A DNA stretch of 64,000 bases from Roseiarcus sp963772555 (GCA_963772555.1 CAVYXQ010000011.1:372001-436000); one strand, 5' to 3'. Counted from the first letter of the stretch, positions 37,486 through 47,513 are shown. Notes: generated from the sequence alone by a model not told the origin. Translations and numbers: made by a program.

Positions 37486-37879
37486 CTAGACCAGGTTGAT
37501 CGCGACATCGATAATTCCGCGTGTCGCTTTGGAATACGGACACGTCCGGTCCGCCTCGTCCACCAGGGCCTGGGCGGTCCCGCGTTCGACGCCGGGGAGG
37601 CTGACGTTGAGGCGAGCCCGGAGGAAGTAGCCCCCGTCTCCGAGGTTCAGGTCCACCTCGGCGTCGATCGCGAGGTCGGCCGGCAGAGGGATCGTCGTGT
37701 TGCGGGCCGCGATCCCCATCGGCGGCGAGCAGCTGCTCGGGATTTGTGCCGATCCGCGCCGAGCCTGGATTCGAAAGCTTGACGTCGAGGGCGCCGTAGG
37801 AGCTGCGCGCCATCCCGTTTTCCCGGCCGCCCGTGGTGCGGGTTTTGGCGGTGTACAGCGGCTTTCCGGTTTCGGTCAA
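37486..37879 (-). pseudogene. ohr: organic hydroperoxide resistance protein (OsmC/Ohr family), catalytic Cys deleted
   Basis: The N-terminal half (MTETGKPLYTAKTRTTGG to TNPEQLLAA) and the C-terminal half (MGIAARNTTIPLPADLAID to GIIDVAINLV) of an Ohr protein are in two different frames that meet near 37719. Ohr proteins normally carry GYxACF followed by a few residues at this junction, containing the peroxidatic cysteine; these roughly nine codons are missing, with about 26 bases lost. The second cysteine (RTCPYSKATRG) remains. The product cannot have Ohr peroxidase activity, so this is real inactivation rather than a one-base artefact. Confidence 0.85.
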
Positions 37880-37962
37880 GCGGATCTCAGGAGCGCCGGG
37901 CAGCTGGCGACCTCAGGCTAAGGCTGGAGAGCCGAAGCCCACATGGCGCCCTGCGGACGCCG

Positions 37963-39135
37963 TCACTCGGGAGAGCCGGCGCGCCCGAGCGCTCGCGCAG
38001 TCGACGATCGCAATTCAGTCGATCCTTTTCCGCCTCCGCCTGTCTTGCGCGTCCAAATGCGGACGGGGCCGCCCCGACCTCGCAAGCTCTGCTCGCCCTC
38101 ATCCTGTAATCGATCCACCAGGCTGGCGGCGACTTCGGGGGACCGCGCTTTGACGGCTTCAATGAGCGGGTCGCCAACGACCAGCGGCGTTCCGAGGACG
38201 CGGGTCAGCGTCTGCAATCGGGCCGCGGTGTTGACGGTATCGCCTATGACCGTGAACGACATGCTGTGCTCGCTGCCAACATCGCCAAGGACGGCCGGTC
38301 CGTAGTTGAGACCGATGCCGATAGCCAGAGGCGCCTCTCCCTCCGGTTCGCGTTCTTCATTCCAGGCTTCGAGCGCGTCGAGCATCCTCTCGGCGCAGGA
38401 CAGCGCGTTGGCGGCGTCATTGGCGCTCGCCGTCGGCACGCCGAACACCGCGACGATCGCGTCGCCGATATATTTGTCGACGGTGCCGCCGGAGGCGAAG
38501 ATCTGCGCTGTCATTCGCGCGTGGAATTCGCGCAGCATCGCCATGACCGCTTCCGGAGGCATGGCCTCGGCCATCCGCGTGAATCCAACGATATCGGCAA
38601 ACAGCACGGCGACCGTTTCCCGCCTGCCCGCCCCAAGCGGCTCATCCTGCGCCGCCAGGAACTCGACGACGTTCGGCGAAAAATAGCGTGACAAATTGTT
38701 GCGCGCCCGCTCGGCCGCCTGCCGCAGGCGATCCATCTCGCGCAGCTTGGCGATATTGGCCAGCGCCTTGCGGACGGTGATCTCGAGATCGCTCAAGTCC
38801 ACAGGTTTGGTGACGAAATCGAAGGCGCCGCGATTCATCGCCGTGCGCAAGTTGGTCATGTCGCCATAGGCCGAGACGATGATCGCCCGCACCGCCGACT
38901 TCCGCTCGCGCAATTCGTTCAGCAAGGTCAGCCCATCCATCACGGGCATGTTGATATCGAGCAGCATCAGGTCGATGTCCGGCTCCGCGTCCAGGGCGGA
39001 CAACGCCTCCTCACCATGATGGGCGAAGCGGAATTCGAACTCGTCCTCCCGGATCTGGCGGCGAAAGCGCTGCCGGATCAGCTGCTCGAAATCGGGCTCG
39101 TCGTCGACGGCAAGGATCTTGGATGTGTTGAGCAA
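37963..39135 (-). CDS. response regulator with class III adenylate/guanylate cyclase output
   Basis: A 390-residue REC-cyclase protein. The receiver domain has acidic residues DDE at 11-13, phospho-acceptor D60 in LLDINMPVMDG, and K110. After a coiled-coil linker, the class III cyclase domain carries the metal aspartates D181 (FADIVGFT) and D225 (KYIGDAIVAVFG) and the transition-state asparagine in GDTVNTAARLQ. It would make cAMP or cGMP in response to phosphorylation. It starts 11 bases after a stand-alone receiver gene and belongs to the same operon as the histidine kinase at 39533-41215. The tail after the cyclase is basic and low-complexity. Confidence 0.9.
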   Translation of the reverse strand: MLNTSKILAVDDEPDFEQLIRQRFRRQIREDEFEFRFAHHGEEALSALDAEPDIDLMLLDINMPVMDGLTLLNELRERKSAVRAIIVSAYGDMTNLRTAMNRGAFDFVTKPVDLSDLEITVRKALANIAKLREMDRLRQAAERARNNLSRYFSPNVVEFLAAQDEPLGAGRRETVAVLFADIVGFTRMAEAMPPEAVMAMLREFHARMTAQIFASGGTVDKYIGDAIVAVFGVPTASANDAANALSCAERMLDALEAWNEEREPEGEAPLAIGIGLNYGPAVLGDVGSEHSMSFTVIGDTVNTAARLQTLTRVLGTPLVVGDPLIEAVKARSPEVAASLVDRLQDEGEQSLRGRGGPVRIWTRKTGGGGKGSTELRSSTARALGRAGSPE

Positions 39136-39146
39136 TGAGAAGCTCC

Positions 39147-39536
39147 TCAGGCCAATGGCGCGTGCAGCTGGCGCAGTCTCTCCTTCAAAAAATCAAAGTC
39201 GACTGGCTTGGTGACGAAATCGGCAGCGCCGTATTCGGCAGCGCGACGGCGCCGCTCCTCATCGCCGTAGGCGGTCAGCATCATCACCGGAAGCTCGGGC
39301 TTTCGCGTCTTGATCTCGCGCAGGAGCGCCAGCCCATCCATCCCCGGCATGTTGATGTCCGACAGAATGACAACCAGCTGCGGCTCGATGTCGCCGGCGA
39401 GGCGCTGGAGCGCTTCCGAAGCCGACGACGCAAAATGCAGGACATAGAAGCCCTCCCGCGCCTCGCGGCGAAATTGCTGCCGAAACAGGACGGCGATGTC
39501 CGGTTCGTCGTCGACAATCAATATGCTTACGGTCAT
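39147..39536 (-). CDS. single-domain response regulator
   Basis: A 129-residue stand-alone receiver (CheY-like). It has the acidic pair DDE at 9-11, phospho-acceptor D60 in ILSDINMPGMDG, T86 in MLTAYGD and K108 in FVTKPVD. Its ATG overlaps the stop of the histidine kinase gene (ATGA at 39533-39536). Having no output domain, it probably relays or buffers phosphate between the kinase and the cyclase-bearing regulator that follows. Confidence 0.9.
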   Translation of the reverse strand: MTVSILIVDDEPDIAVLFRQQFRREAREGFYVLHFASSASEALQRLAGDIEPQLVVILSDINMPGMDGLALLREIKTRKPELPVMMLTAYGDEERRRRAAEYGAADFVTKPVDFDFLKERLRQLHAPLA

Positions 39537-41215
39537 GACGCCCCGCTTGCGGCTGAAGACTCCGCTGCCTCCCTGGCGGCGAAACGTCGCGGCAGACATA
39601 CGGTGAATTCGGTGAACGCTCCAACATCGCTGGCTACGTCGATCGTGCCGCCGTGTTGCTTGGTGACGATTTCGTAGCTGATCGACAGTCCGAGCCCGGT
39701 GCCCTCGCCCGTCGGTTTCGTGGTGAAAAACGGCTGGAAGAGCTTGTCCCTGATCTCGGCGGGAATGCCGACCCCGTTGTCGCGCACCCGGACCTCGACG
39801 GCCTTGCCGAGGTCGCGCGTGGTTACCGTCAAGGTAGGTCTGAACGCGCCGCCGACTTTGCGCCGGCGCTCGTTCGCCGCATAGAAGCCATTGCCGAACA
39901 GATTGAGAAGCACGCGCGTTATGTCTTGCGGCACGAGCGCCACCGGAGCGATGTCCTTATCGTAGTCCCGTTCAAGAGTGATGTTGAAGTTTTGATCCTG
40001 GGCGCGGGCGCCGTGGTAGGCGAGATTGAGCGCTTCCTCGACGAGCGCGTTGAGGTCGACGCTCTGCCGGTCGCCGCCGCCGCTGCGCGAATGCGCCAAC
40101 ATGCTCTTGACGATATTGTCGGCGCGCTTGCCGTGTTCGGCGATCCGTTCGAGATTACCGGTCAACGTGTCGACGACTTCGTCGACCTCGCCGCGCAGAT
40201 GCTTGTCGAGGGTCGCGATCGCCGACGCGGTCAACTGCTTCAGTTCGTCCAGGAGCCCGATCGACAGGCTGGCGAAATTGTTGACAAAGTTGAGCGGGTT
40301 CTTGATTTCGTGCGCAATCCCGGCGGTCAGCTGGCCGAGCGACGCCATCTTCTCGGCTTGGATCAGGTTGGCCTGGGCAGCCTTGAGGTCGTGCAAGGCC
40401 GTTTCGGCAGTATCGCGCGCGGCGCGAATTTCCGCCTCGGCGCGCTGCCGTTGCCGTTCGAGACGGTTCCGCTCGATCAGGCTGTCGCGCAACATGCCGA
40501 GTGTCGCCGTCATCGCCCCGATCTCGCGGACGCCCGCCGCCGGCATGGCGACGTCGAGTTCGCCATGCGTGATCGAAGTCATGCTCCGCTCCAACTGCTT
40601 CAGCGGGACGGTGATCGAGCGCACGGTGAGCGCAGTGAAGCCCAACGCCAGCGCCAGCGCGCCAATTCCTCCGACAATCGAGAGCTTGACCGCCAGTTCC
40701 GCTTGGCGCCTCGCCAGGTCGCGCGTCGCCAAAGCCTGCTGCTCGACCCGGTCGACAACCTTGTCGATCTCGTCATCGATGCCGAGAACGTGACTTTTTG
40801 CCTGCTGCAGCAATGCGTTGCCAGCAGCGCTGTCGTCGCTCGCGTAGGCCACGCCTGCCTGCTGCGCCAATCCGGAAAGCGCGTCGACCTCGCGTCTGAT
40901 GGCCGAGACGACCACGGGATCGACAGCCGAAATCGCCTTAAGATCCGTATCGAGCCGCGCCTTCGCATCGGCCGCGGCCTGCTGCGAGCTCGCAAGCTGC
41001 GACACCGCCGAGTCGATCACCCAATATTTCAAATCGCCGAAGTGCTTGCTGGCCAAATTTGCGTTTTTGACAACGGAGACAAGCATCGCCTCCTCGGCGA
41101 GGGTCCTCGAGTTGCGGGCAAGCTCGCGGATCAGAAGCGCAGAGGAGACGACAAGGATCGCCAGCAGCGAGACTGACAGGAAGATCAGCCGTGCGCGGAT
41201 CGATACGTTCGCCAT
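39533..41215 (-). CDS. membrane sensor histidine kinase
   Basis: A 560-residue histidine kinase. A first membrane helix (about residues 10-30), a periplasmic helical sensor of about 170 residues, a second membrane helix near residue 205, a HAMP domain (VRSITVPLKQLERSMTSI), and a coiled coil lead to the H-box with H302 (GIAHEIKNPLNFV). The ATPase domain has the N box (LLNLFGNGFYAA), DNGVGIP and GTGLGLSIS. It heads an operon with two receiver genes, suggesting phosphorelay control of cyclic nucleotide production. The start at 41215 precedes the first membrane helix; longer in-frame sequence upstream has no relevant features. Confidence 0.92.
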   Translation of the reverse strand: MANVSIRARLIFLSVSLLAILVVSSALLIRELARNSRTLAEEAMLVSVVKNANLASKHFGDLKYWVIDSAVSQLASSQQAAADAKARLDTDLKAISAVDPVVVSAIRREVDALSGLAQQAGVAYASDDSAAGNALLQQAKSHVLGIDDEIDKVVDRVEQQALATRDLARRQAELAVKLSIVGGIGALALALGFTALTVRSITVPLKQLERSMTSITHGELDVAMPAAGVREIGAMTATLGMLRDSLIERNRLERQRQRAEAEIRAARDTAETALHDLKAAQANLIQAEKMASLGQLTAGIAHEIKNPLNFVNNFASLSIGLLDELKQLTASAIATLDKHLRGEVDEVVDTLTGNLERIAEHGKRADNIVKSMLAHSRSGGGDRQSVDLNALVEEALNLAYHGARAQDQNFNITLERDYDKDIAPVALVPQDITRVLLNLFGNGFYAANERRRKVGGAFRPTLTVTTRDLGKAVEVRVRDNGVGIPAEIRDKLFQPFFTTKPTGEGTGLGLSISYEIVTKQHGGTIDVASDVGAFTEFTVCLPRRFAAREAAESSAASGAS

Positions 41216-41488
41216 CAACCCGGTTCCATCGTCTAAGACGCCATACTGGCTTAGCAATTTTCGGCGCCCGCGGTAAGCGCGGGCGCGGCCATCAAACGAG
41301 CAACCTCTTAGCCGAGCCGCCGCCGCACTGCACGCGTTCCTCCCTTTTTCGAGGCTCGCCACCCTTACCACACACTCGACAAGTCGGTTGAATGCGTCGA
41401 TTTTGCGGGCAAATCCTGCAATGATAGGGTGGCCGCGATCCCCGCGGTTGGCGGCGATCCGCTGGATCAGCGCTTTTGGGAGGAAGAG

Positions 41489-41941
41489 ATGAAAGCTGCG
41501 GTGTCTCGGCGAGCTGTCCTTGCTTCGGTTTTGGCGATTGGTTTTGCCGTAACGGCAGCCCATGCTGAAACCGTTTCGTTCAAGGTTCCCCTGACCGGGG
41601 CGCAAAGCGTGCCGCCAGTCGATACGACCGGCTCGGGAACGGCTGACCTCACCTACGATCCGGCGACCCGGATGGTGACCTGGAACATCACCTATAGCGG
41701 GCTGTCGAGCCCGGTCACGATGGCGCACTTCCACGGCCCGGCCAAGGCGGGCAAGAACGCGCCGGTCCTGATCTGGCTCACCAAGCAAGGGACGGCGCCC
41801 ACGAACCCGATAACGGGGAGCGCTACGCTCACTCCCGAGCAGGCGCAGCAATTCGACGCGGGCGACTGGTACGTGAATGTGCACACGCAGTCCCATCCGG
41901 CTGGCGAGATCCGCGGGCAGGTCATCCCGCCGAAGAGCTGA
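41489..41941 (+). CDS. CHRD domain secreted protein
   Basis: A 150-residue exported protein with a signal peptide (cleavage near AHA-ET, residue 26) and one CHRD (chordin-like) domain. Family marks are LTGAQSVPPVDTTGSGTADL, MAHFHGPAKAGKNAPV, and the ending WYVNVHTQSHPAGEIRGQV. The histidines may bind metal. The function in bacteria is not established. A GGGAGGAAGAG ribosome site precedes the ATG at 41489. It is convergent with the cytochrome b561 gene, with only seven bases between. Confidence 0.9.
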   Translation: MKAAVSRRAVLASVLAIGFAVTAAHAETVSFKVPLTGAQSVPPVDTTGSGTADLTYDPATRMVTWNITYSGLSSPVTMAHFHGPAKAGKNAPVLIWLTKQGTAPTNPITGSATLTPEQAQQFDAGDWYVNVHTQSHPAGEIRGQVIPPKS

Positions 41942-41948
41942 CCGGACT

Positions 41949-42611
41949 TTAGATCAGGTTCACGAGGATAAGCGCCGCCGCAACGCTCGCGGCGAAGAGG
42001 AAGGCTGCCCGTGCCGGACTGGCGAGATGCGGGGCGGGCACGCCTGAAGGCAGAACCTTTGTCCCGATGACCATCGGGAGCAGCAGGTTTTGTCCCTTGG
42101 CCGCGGCGTAGACGAGAATGGCCAGCACATGCAGGATTATTGCCGCCAACAGAATGTCCCAGATGATGCTGTGCGCGGCTGAAATCGCGTCGGCGATCGA
42201 GGCCGGGGTCAGCTCGGTGAGCGGCCCGACGTCGGCGATATCGTTGGCGACGTAAAGTCCGCTCAGCGTCTCGGCGAGCAGCAGAACGAGCAGGAGCGCC
42301 ACCATCCAACCGCCCGCCGGGTTATGCCCAACTTGGCGGTCGCGCTCGCGGAGAAGCACGTACGACAAGTGTTGCACGGCCGTCCGGGGCGAAGCGAGAA
42401 AGCGCGAAAAGCGGGCGGTCTCGCTGCCAAAGAAGCCCCACAGCAGCCGGAAGATCAGCAAGGCGAGCAACATGTCGCCGATCCGGCCGTGCCAATCCAT
42501 CCAGTTCAGTCGCCACGTCGCGTAGGCGGCCGCGACCAGCGCCACGACCAGCCAGTGAAAGAGCCGGATCGGGAGATCCCAAACGACAACGACGCGCGAC
42601 GCGATGCTCAT
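41949..42611 (-). CDS. cytochrome b561-type membrane protein
   Basis: A 220-residue four- to five-helix membrane protein of the Ni/Fe-hydrogenase-like b-type cytochrome family (b561). Candidate haem ligands are the histidines in LFHWLVV, DWHGRIGD, AAHSIIWD and ILHVLAI. Such proteins pass electrons between quinones or periplasmic c-type cytochromes and other partners. The start could be 42611 or 42623, three codons apart. No obvious redox partner is adjacent. Confidence 0.85.
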   Translation of the reverse strand: MSIASRVVVVWDLPIRLFHWLVVALVAAAYATWRLNWMDWHGRIGDMLLALLIFRLLWGFFGSETARFSRFLASPRTAVQHLSYVLLRERDRQVGHNPAGGWMVALLLVLLLAETLSGLYVANDIADVGPLTELTPASIADAISAAHSIIWDILLAAIILHVLAILVYAAAKGQNLLLPMVIGTKVLPSGVPAPHLASPARAAFLFAASVAAALILVNLI

Positions 42612-42763
42612 GCGCTCTGCCAACTGCTCCGCGAGTTCGCTTTCGCAAGCGCGAGGCGCCCCGAAGTCGATCGAAAACCGAGTCTATGACAAATGTCCAT
42701 CGCCGAGACAGCGCGGCGGCGATTGATAAGCACCAAACCCCGCCATACCGGTCATTGTGTGAA

Positions 42764-43513
42764 TCAGAGCGCGTCGCCTCTGATGGACGCCATGCGATCA
42801 ACAACGCGGCGGTCGTAATTGTCGGCCAAGGCGCGTAGCGCCGTCGCGCCATCGCCGGAATAGGAGGGGCCGTGCATGAGCGCCAGCGTGCGCGGCGAAA
42901 GGTCCGCAAGCCGACGGATCGCGCCCATGCCGGGATTGAGGCTCGAGTAATTGAATAGGTCCTCGGCGACGATCGCGGGCCCGACGACGTCATTTTCGGT
43001 CAATGCCGGGGCGTCGCCGACCTGGGTGAACAGATCGCCGCAGAGCAGGGTCCAGGTGGTCTCCTCGTAGAGGACGCCCGCGTCCCATCCATGCGGGATA
43101 TGCGGCGTGTCGAGGTAGCGGACGCGCTTGCCTTTGCCGAGATCGATTGTTTCGCCGTCCTTCAGAACGCGCGGCGCGCGGTCGGCCATGTCGTTCAGAG
43201 ACACCATGGATCCAGTTTGGCCGTGCGCGACCTCGGCCTGCGGCGCGACAGCGAGCCACTCGTTCATCGCGCCGCACTCATCGGCCTCAAAGTGGCCGAA
43301 GGCGATCCAGCGCAGCCGCTCCGGCGGCATGAGGCGACCGACGGCCGACCGGACTGCGGGGAACATTCGCCTGAGACCGGTGTGGAACAGCAAGGGCTCG
43401 TCTCCAAGGACGAGGAACTGGTTGAAGGTAAAACCGGCTGGCGGCGCGATCTGCGCCAGAAAGGTCGAGAGCCGATAGATGCCGTCGGCGATTTCGTCGG
43501 TTCTGGGTTCCAT
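42764..43513 (-). CDS. MBL-fold (oxygen-binding di-iron type) metallohydrolase
   Basis: A 249-residue metallo-beta-lactamase-fold protein. The metal motif is FGHFEADECGAMNEW, with His, Glu and Asp as in the di-iron ODP/flavodiiron group rather than the HxHxDH of zinc enzymes. Further ligands are the H in VAHGQTG, D in LLCGDLFTQ, and H in LMHGPSYS. A sensor or NO/O2-related role is possible. I chose the ATG at 43513 because a GGAG sits six bases upstream; 43519 and a GTG at 43525 are alternatives. No flavodoxin domain is attached. Confidence 0.82.
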   Translation of the reverse strand: MEPRTDEIADGIYRLSTFLAQIAPPAGFTFNQFLVLGDEPLLFHTGLRRMFPAVRSAVGRLMPPERLRWIAFGHFEADECGAMNEWLAVAPQAEVAHGQTGSMVSLNDMADRAPRVLKDGETIDLGKGKRVRYLDTPHIPHGWDAGVLYEETTWTLLCGDLFTQVGDAPALTENDVVGPAIVAEDLFNYSSLNPGMGAIRRLADLSPRTLALMHGPSYSGDGATALRALADNYDRRVVDRMASIRGDAL

Positions 43514-43693
43514 GTGCATCTCCACTGAAGGGCGCTAGGCCGGCTTGGTCGGCGGACAAAGTTGCAAAGTTGCGTAACCCCCGAGCACCCCTCGGCTCGG
43601 CGAGCCAGGTTGTTACGGAGTTGCGAAAAAGAACACTCAAGTCTTTGAAAAATCCCGATCGCACTGAATTCTGCACCGGCGATCCATGACGGC

Positions 43694-44083
43694 TCATCCC
43701 GGCCGGTGGCAGACGGCCTCGATATTGTTGCCGTCGGGATCGAAGACGAAGGCGCCGTAGTAGTTCGGGTGATAGTGCGGCCTCAAGCCCGGCCCGCCGT
43801 TGTCGCGGCCGCCCGCCGCCAGCGCGGCGCGATAGAAAGCCTCGACCTCGGCGCGCGTCTTCGCGGTGAACGCCACATGCGTTCCGCCCTTCGGCTTCGC
43901 CCCCGTGCCGATCCAGAAGAACGGCTTGCCCTCGGCGCCGAAGCCGGCGTGCGCGTCGGCCCCAGTCTCCGCCGCCGTCATCTCCATGACGAGGCCGATC
44001 CCGAGCGGCTTCAGCGCCGCCTCGTAGAAGGCCTTCGCCCGGTTCATATCGGCGACCGCGAGCCCAATATGGTCAAGCATCAC
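43694..44083 (-). CDS. VOC-family (glyoxalase-like) protein
   Basis: A 129-residue protein of the vicinal oxygen chelate superfamily. It starts MMLDHIGLAVADMNRAKAFY, the usual first beta-alpha-beta unit with the metal-binding His, and ends YYGAFVFDPDGNNIEAVCH with the second metal-binding Glu. A GGGAGGAGC ribosome site precedes the ATG. The family includes glyoxalase I, dioxygenases and resistance proteins; the substrate here is unknown. Confidence 0.9.
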   Translation of the reverse strand: MMLDHIGLAVADMNRAKAFYEAALKPLGIGLVMEMTAAETGADAHAGFGAEGKPFFWIGTGAKPKGGTHVAFTAKTRAEVEAFYRAALAAGGRDNGGPGLRPHYHPNYYGAFVFDPDGNNIEAVCHRPG

Positions 44084-44295
44084 CGCTCCTCCCGGTTCCC
44101 ATGAATATCCGCGGCGGCGGCCCGCGCCGCGCGGAGATCACATTAGAGTGCGGGAACGGCTTTCGCAGCAAGTGGGTTATCCACCTGACGCGCTTGCAAA
44201 CCTCTTCAGCGTCGTCGGAAATCGCTGGCCTTCGGCGCCGCGGCCAGTTTAAGTGCCTGTCCGGGCCTGGCCCCCGCCGAAGAAAGGGATCGGCC

Positions 44296-44967
44296 ATGAA
44301 CCCCTTGCACGCGACCGGAAGCTATGCCGGCCATCATGCCGAGGCGGCCTACAGCCGCTGGGCGCCCGTGTACGACCTCATCTTCGATCTGCCGTTTCAT
44401 GCCGGCAAACTCGCGGCGGCGCGCGCCGCGGGAGCCGCGGCCGGCGCGGGCGGCGAGATTCTGGTGATCGGCGTCGGCACCGGCCTCGAACTGCCCCTCC
44501 TGCCTGGCAACGCGCTGGTGACCGGGATCGACATCAGCGCGCCGATGCTCAGCGCCGCCCGGGCGCGGGTCGAACGAAAGCGGCTTGCGCAGGTCAAGGG
44601 CCTTCACCTCATGGACGCGGCCCGGCTCGAGTTCGCCGACGCCGCCTTCGACGTCGCGCTCGCGCCCTACGTGATAAGCGTCGTTCCCCAGCCGCGAGCG
44701 GCTCTCGACGAGGCATGGCGGGTGCTGCGTCCGGGCGGCAGTCTCGTCGTGATGAACCATTTTGCCGCGCCTGCCGGCTTGCGCGCAGGGCTCGAGCGGC
44801 GAATGGAGAACGCCTCGGCCTGGCTTGGCTGGCACCCCAACTTTCCCTATTCCGCCGTCGGCGACTGGATCGGGTCGCGTCCCGACGCGCGCATCGTCGA
44901 ACGCACGGAGCTTCCGCCGCTGAAGCTGTTCACGCTGATCAGAATCGAAAAGGCGCCCGGGCGTTGA
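44296..44967 (+). CDS. class I SAM-dependent methyltransferase
   Basis: A 223-residue Rossmann-fold methyltransferase. The SAM-binding motif I is EILVIGVGTGLELPLL near residue 51, motif II carries VTGIDISAPM, and LRPGGSLVVMNHF is post-motif. The N-terminal AYSRWAPVYDLIFDLPFH resembles phosphatidylethanolamine N-methyltransferases of the PmtA type in alphaproteobacteria, a plausible but unproven role in phosphatidylcholine synthesis. The start at 44296 begins this conserved N-terminus. Confidence 0.85.
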   Translation: MNPLHATGSYAGHHAEAAYSRWAPVYDLIFDLPFHAGKLAAARAAGAAAGAGGEILVIGVGTGLELPLLPGNALVTGIDISAPMLSAARARVERKRLAQVKGLHLMDAARLEFADAAFDVALAPYVISVVPQPRAALDEAWRVLRPGGSLVVMNHFAAPAGLRAGLERRMENASAWLGWHPNFPYSAVGDWIGSRPDARIVERTELPPLKLFTLIRIEKAPGR

Positions 44968-45166
44968 ACCCAGCCTCAGTCAGGGTCGAGGGTCTCATGG
45001 GCGACGCGAGCTTGATCGACGGGGTCGTTCTGATGGCGATCGTCGAACGCAAGCGCGCCCTCTCTGAGCGCATCTTGCCGGCAAAAGAGATTCCGGCCTC
45101 CAATGAGAGCGCCGTAACTTGTTTCCGTCTCCGGTCGCACCTAGGTTTCCCCGATAGGGCGCTTCG

Positions 45167-47513
45167 ATGGCCCCCAGAGTACCGGCCTTGCAAGATCATA
45201 CTCCCGAGCGGCGCGCGCCGAAGAGACTTCGCGGCGTAGAGGCAAAGCGAGCCGCCCTCCCCTCGCGCGACGAATTGATCGCCTTCATCGGCGGCCAGGC
45301 CGCTCCGAACGGGGAGAAGCCGCCCGCCCGCGTCACCAGGCGCGACATCGCCCGAGCCTTCGGCGTGAAGGGCGAGGCGAAAATAGAGCTCAAGCTCCTG
45401 ATCGAGGATCTCGAGGCCGAGGGGGCGATCGGCCGCGGGCGCAAGGCGCTGCAAATCCAGGGCCGGCTGCCTTCGCTCGTGGTCGCCGACATCGCCGAGC
45501 GCAGCCGCGACGGCGAACTCGTGGCCAGGCCCGCCGAGTGGAACGGCGACGGACCGCCGCCGCGCATTCTTGTTCGTCGCCCGCGCGGCAAGCGCGCCGC
45601 CGGACCCGCGCCGGCATTGGCCGCGCGCGTTCTGATGCGGGTCGAGTTCGATCCCGACGCACAAGGAAACGCGCCCGCCTATTCCGGCCGCGTCATCAGG
45701 ATTCTCGACAAGGCGAAGGCGCGGCTGATCGCGGTCTTCCGCCGCGCCGAGGACGGATCGGGACGGGCGCTGCCGGTGGAAAAGCGCGCGGCGCGCGAAT
45801 TCTTCGTGTCCGCGGCGATGGCGCGCGAGGCCGAGGACGGCGATCTCGTGGCGATCGAACCCATTCGCGCCAGCCGCCTCGGCATGGCCCCGGCGCGCGT
45901 CGTCGAGCGTATCGGCTCGGTCAAGTCCGAGCGGGCGGTAAGCCTCATCGCGCTGGCCCAGCATCATATCCCGCACGCGTTCTCGCCTGAGGCGCTGAAG
46001 GAAGCGGAGACGGTCCGGCCGGTCCGGCTGGCGCCGCCACGCGAGGACTGGCGCGCGCTGCCGCTCGTCACCATCGACCCGCCCGACGCCAAGGATCACG
46101 ACGACGCCGTTCATGCGGCGGCCGATCCCGATCCCGCCAACGCCGGCGGTTTCGTCGTCACGGTCGCCATCGCAGACGTCGCCGCCTACGTGCGTCCCGG
46201 TTCGGCGCTCGACCGCGAGGCGCTCGAGCGCGGCAATTCGGTCTATTTCCCCGACCGCGTCGTTCCGATGCTGCCCGAGCGCATTTCCAACGACCTTTGC
46301 TCGCTCAGGCCGCTCGAAGACCGGCCGGCGCTCGCGGTGCGCATGGTCCTGAGCGCCGAAGGCCGGAAGCGGTCGCACGCCTTCCATCGCGTCATGATGC
46401 GCTCGGCCGCCAGGCTCTCCTACAAACAGGCCCAGGCCGCAATCGACGGCCGGACAGACGAGACGACGGCGCCGCTGCTCGAACTCGACGCTCAGGCCGC
46501 TTTACGCGGCGCATCGCGTGATCAAGATCGAACGCGAACGCCGCGATCCGCTCGACCTCGATTTGCCCGAGCGCAAGCTCGTTCTTGACAAAGACGGACA
46601 ACTCGCGGGCGTTCGCTGGCCCGAGCGGCTGGAAGCGCATCGGATGATCGAGGAATTCATGATCCTCGCCAATGTCGCCGCCGCCGAGACGCTGGAAGCC
46701 GCGCATTCGCCGCTGCTCTACCGCGCGCATGACGCCCCGAGCGACGAGAAGCTCAACGATCTCGTCGAGTTCCTGGGCACGATCGGGGTCAAGCTCGCCA
46801 GGGGCGATCGCGTGCGGCCGTCGCATTTCAATGGCGTCTTGAGCCGCGTGCGCGGCCATGCGGTCGAGGCGCTGGTCAACGAGGTCGTGTTGCGCGCCCA
46901 GGCGCAGGCTGAATACAGCCACGAGAATTACGGACATTTCGGCCTCAATCTGCGCCGGTACGCGCATTTCACCTCGCCCATTCGCCGCTACGCCGACCTC
47001 ATCGTCCATCGCGCGCTGATCCGGACGCTGAAGCTCGGCGAGGGCGGGCTCAACGACATGCGGGCCGGCGAGCTCGCCCAGATCGCCGAACACATTTCCG
47101 CCGCGGAGCGCCGCGCCATGGCGGCGGAGCGGGAGACCGTCGATCGGCTGGTGGCGGCGCATCTCGCCGACCAGGTCGGCGCCGAGTTCGGCGCCCGCAT
47201 CGCCGGCGTCACCAGAGTAGGCCTGTTCGTCAAACTGAACGAAACCGGCGCCGACGGCTTCGTCCCGGCGGCCACGCTGGGCGAGGACTATTTCCGCTAT
47301 GAGGAGGGGACGCGCTCGCTCGTCGGGGCGCGCACCAAGGTCGCCTATCGCCTGGGAGACCCGGTCCAGGTTCGCCTCGTCGAAGCGGCGCCCTTCGCCG
47401 GGGCGCTCAGGTTCGAGATCGTCTCCGCGTCCGAACGCCCGGCGCGAAGGGGCGCGCGGCGGGAGGCGGCGGCTCCATCGCGCAAGGCAAGCCACAAGGC
47501 CGCTCGCCGATGA
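45167..47513 (+). CDS. rnr: ribonuclease R, frameshifted
   Basis: A 3'-5' exoribonuclease of about 780 residues after a one-base correction. Frame one (from 45167) carries the N-terminal helix-turn-helix, cold-shock domains and the RNB start with the metal aspartates (IDPPDAKDHDDAVHAA), then runs off at about 46480. Frame two (to 47513) carries LYAAHRVIKIER, PLDLDLPERKL, YAHFTSPIRRYADL and the S1 domain with a basic tail. At 46481-46486 the bases GAACTC hold one base too many: GACTC gives a continuous PLLDSTLRPLYAAHR. As rnr is normally conserved and both halves look intact, a sequencing error is likely. It precedes DUF983 and NUDIX genes with overlapping codons, the usual alphaproteobacterial order. 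Confidence 0.88.

Noticed and set aside
45167..47513. Programmed frameshift in rnr
   Set aside because: No slippery heptamer or pseudoknot is visible, RNase R is not known to use one, and the same GANNTC context occurs at unrelated genes.
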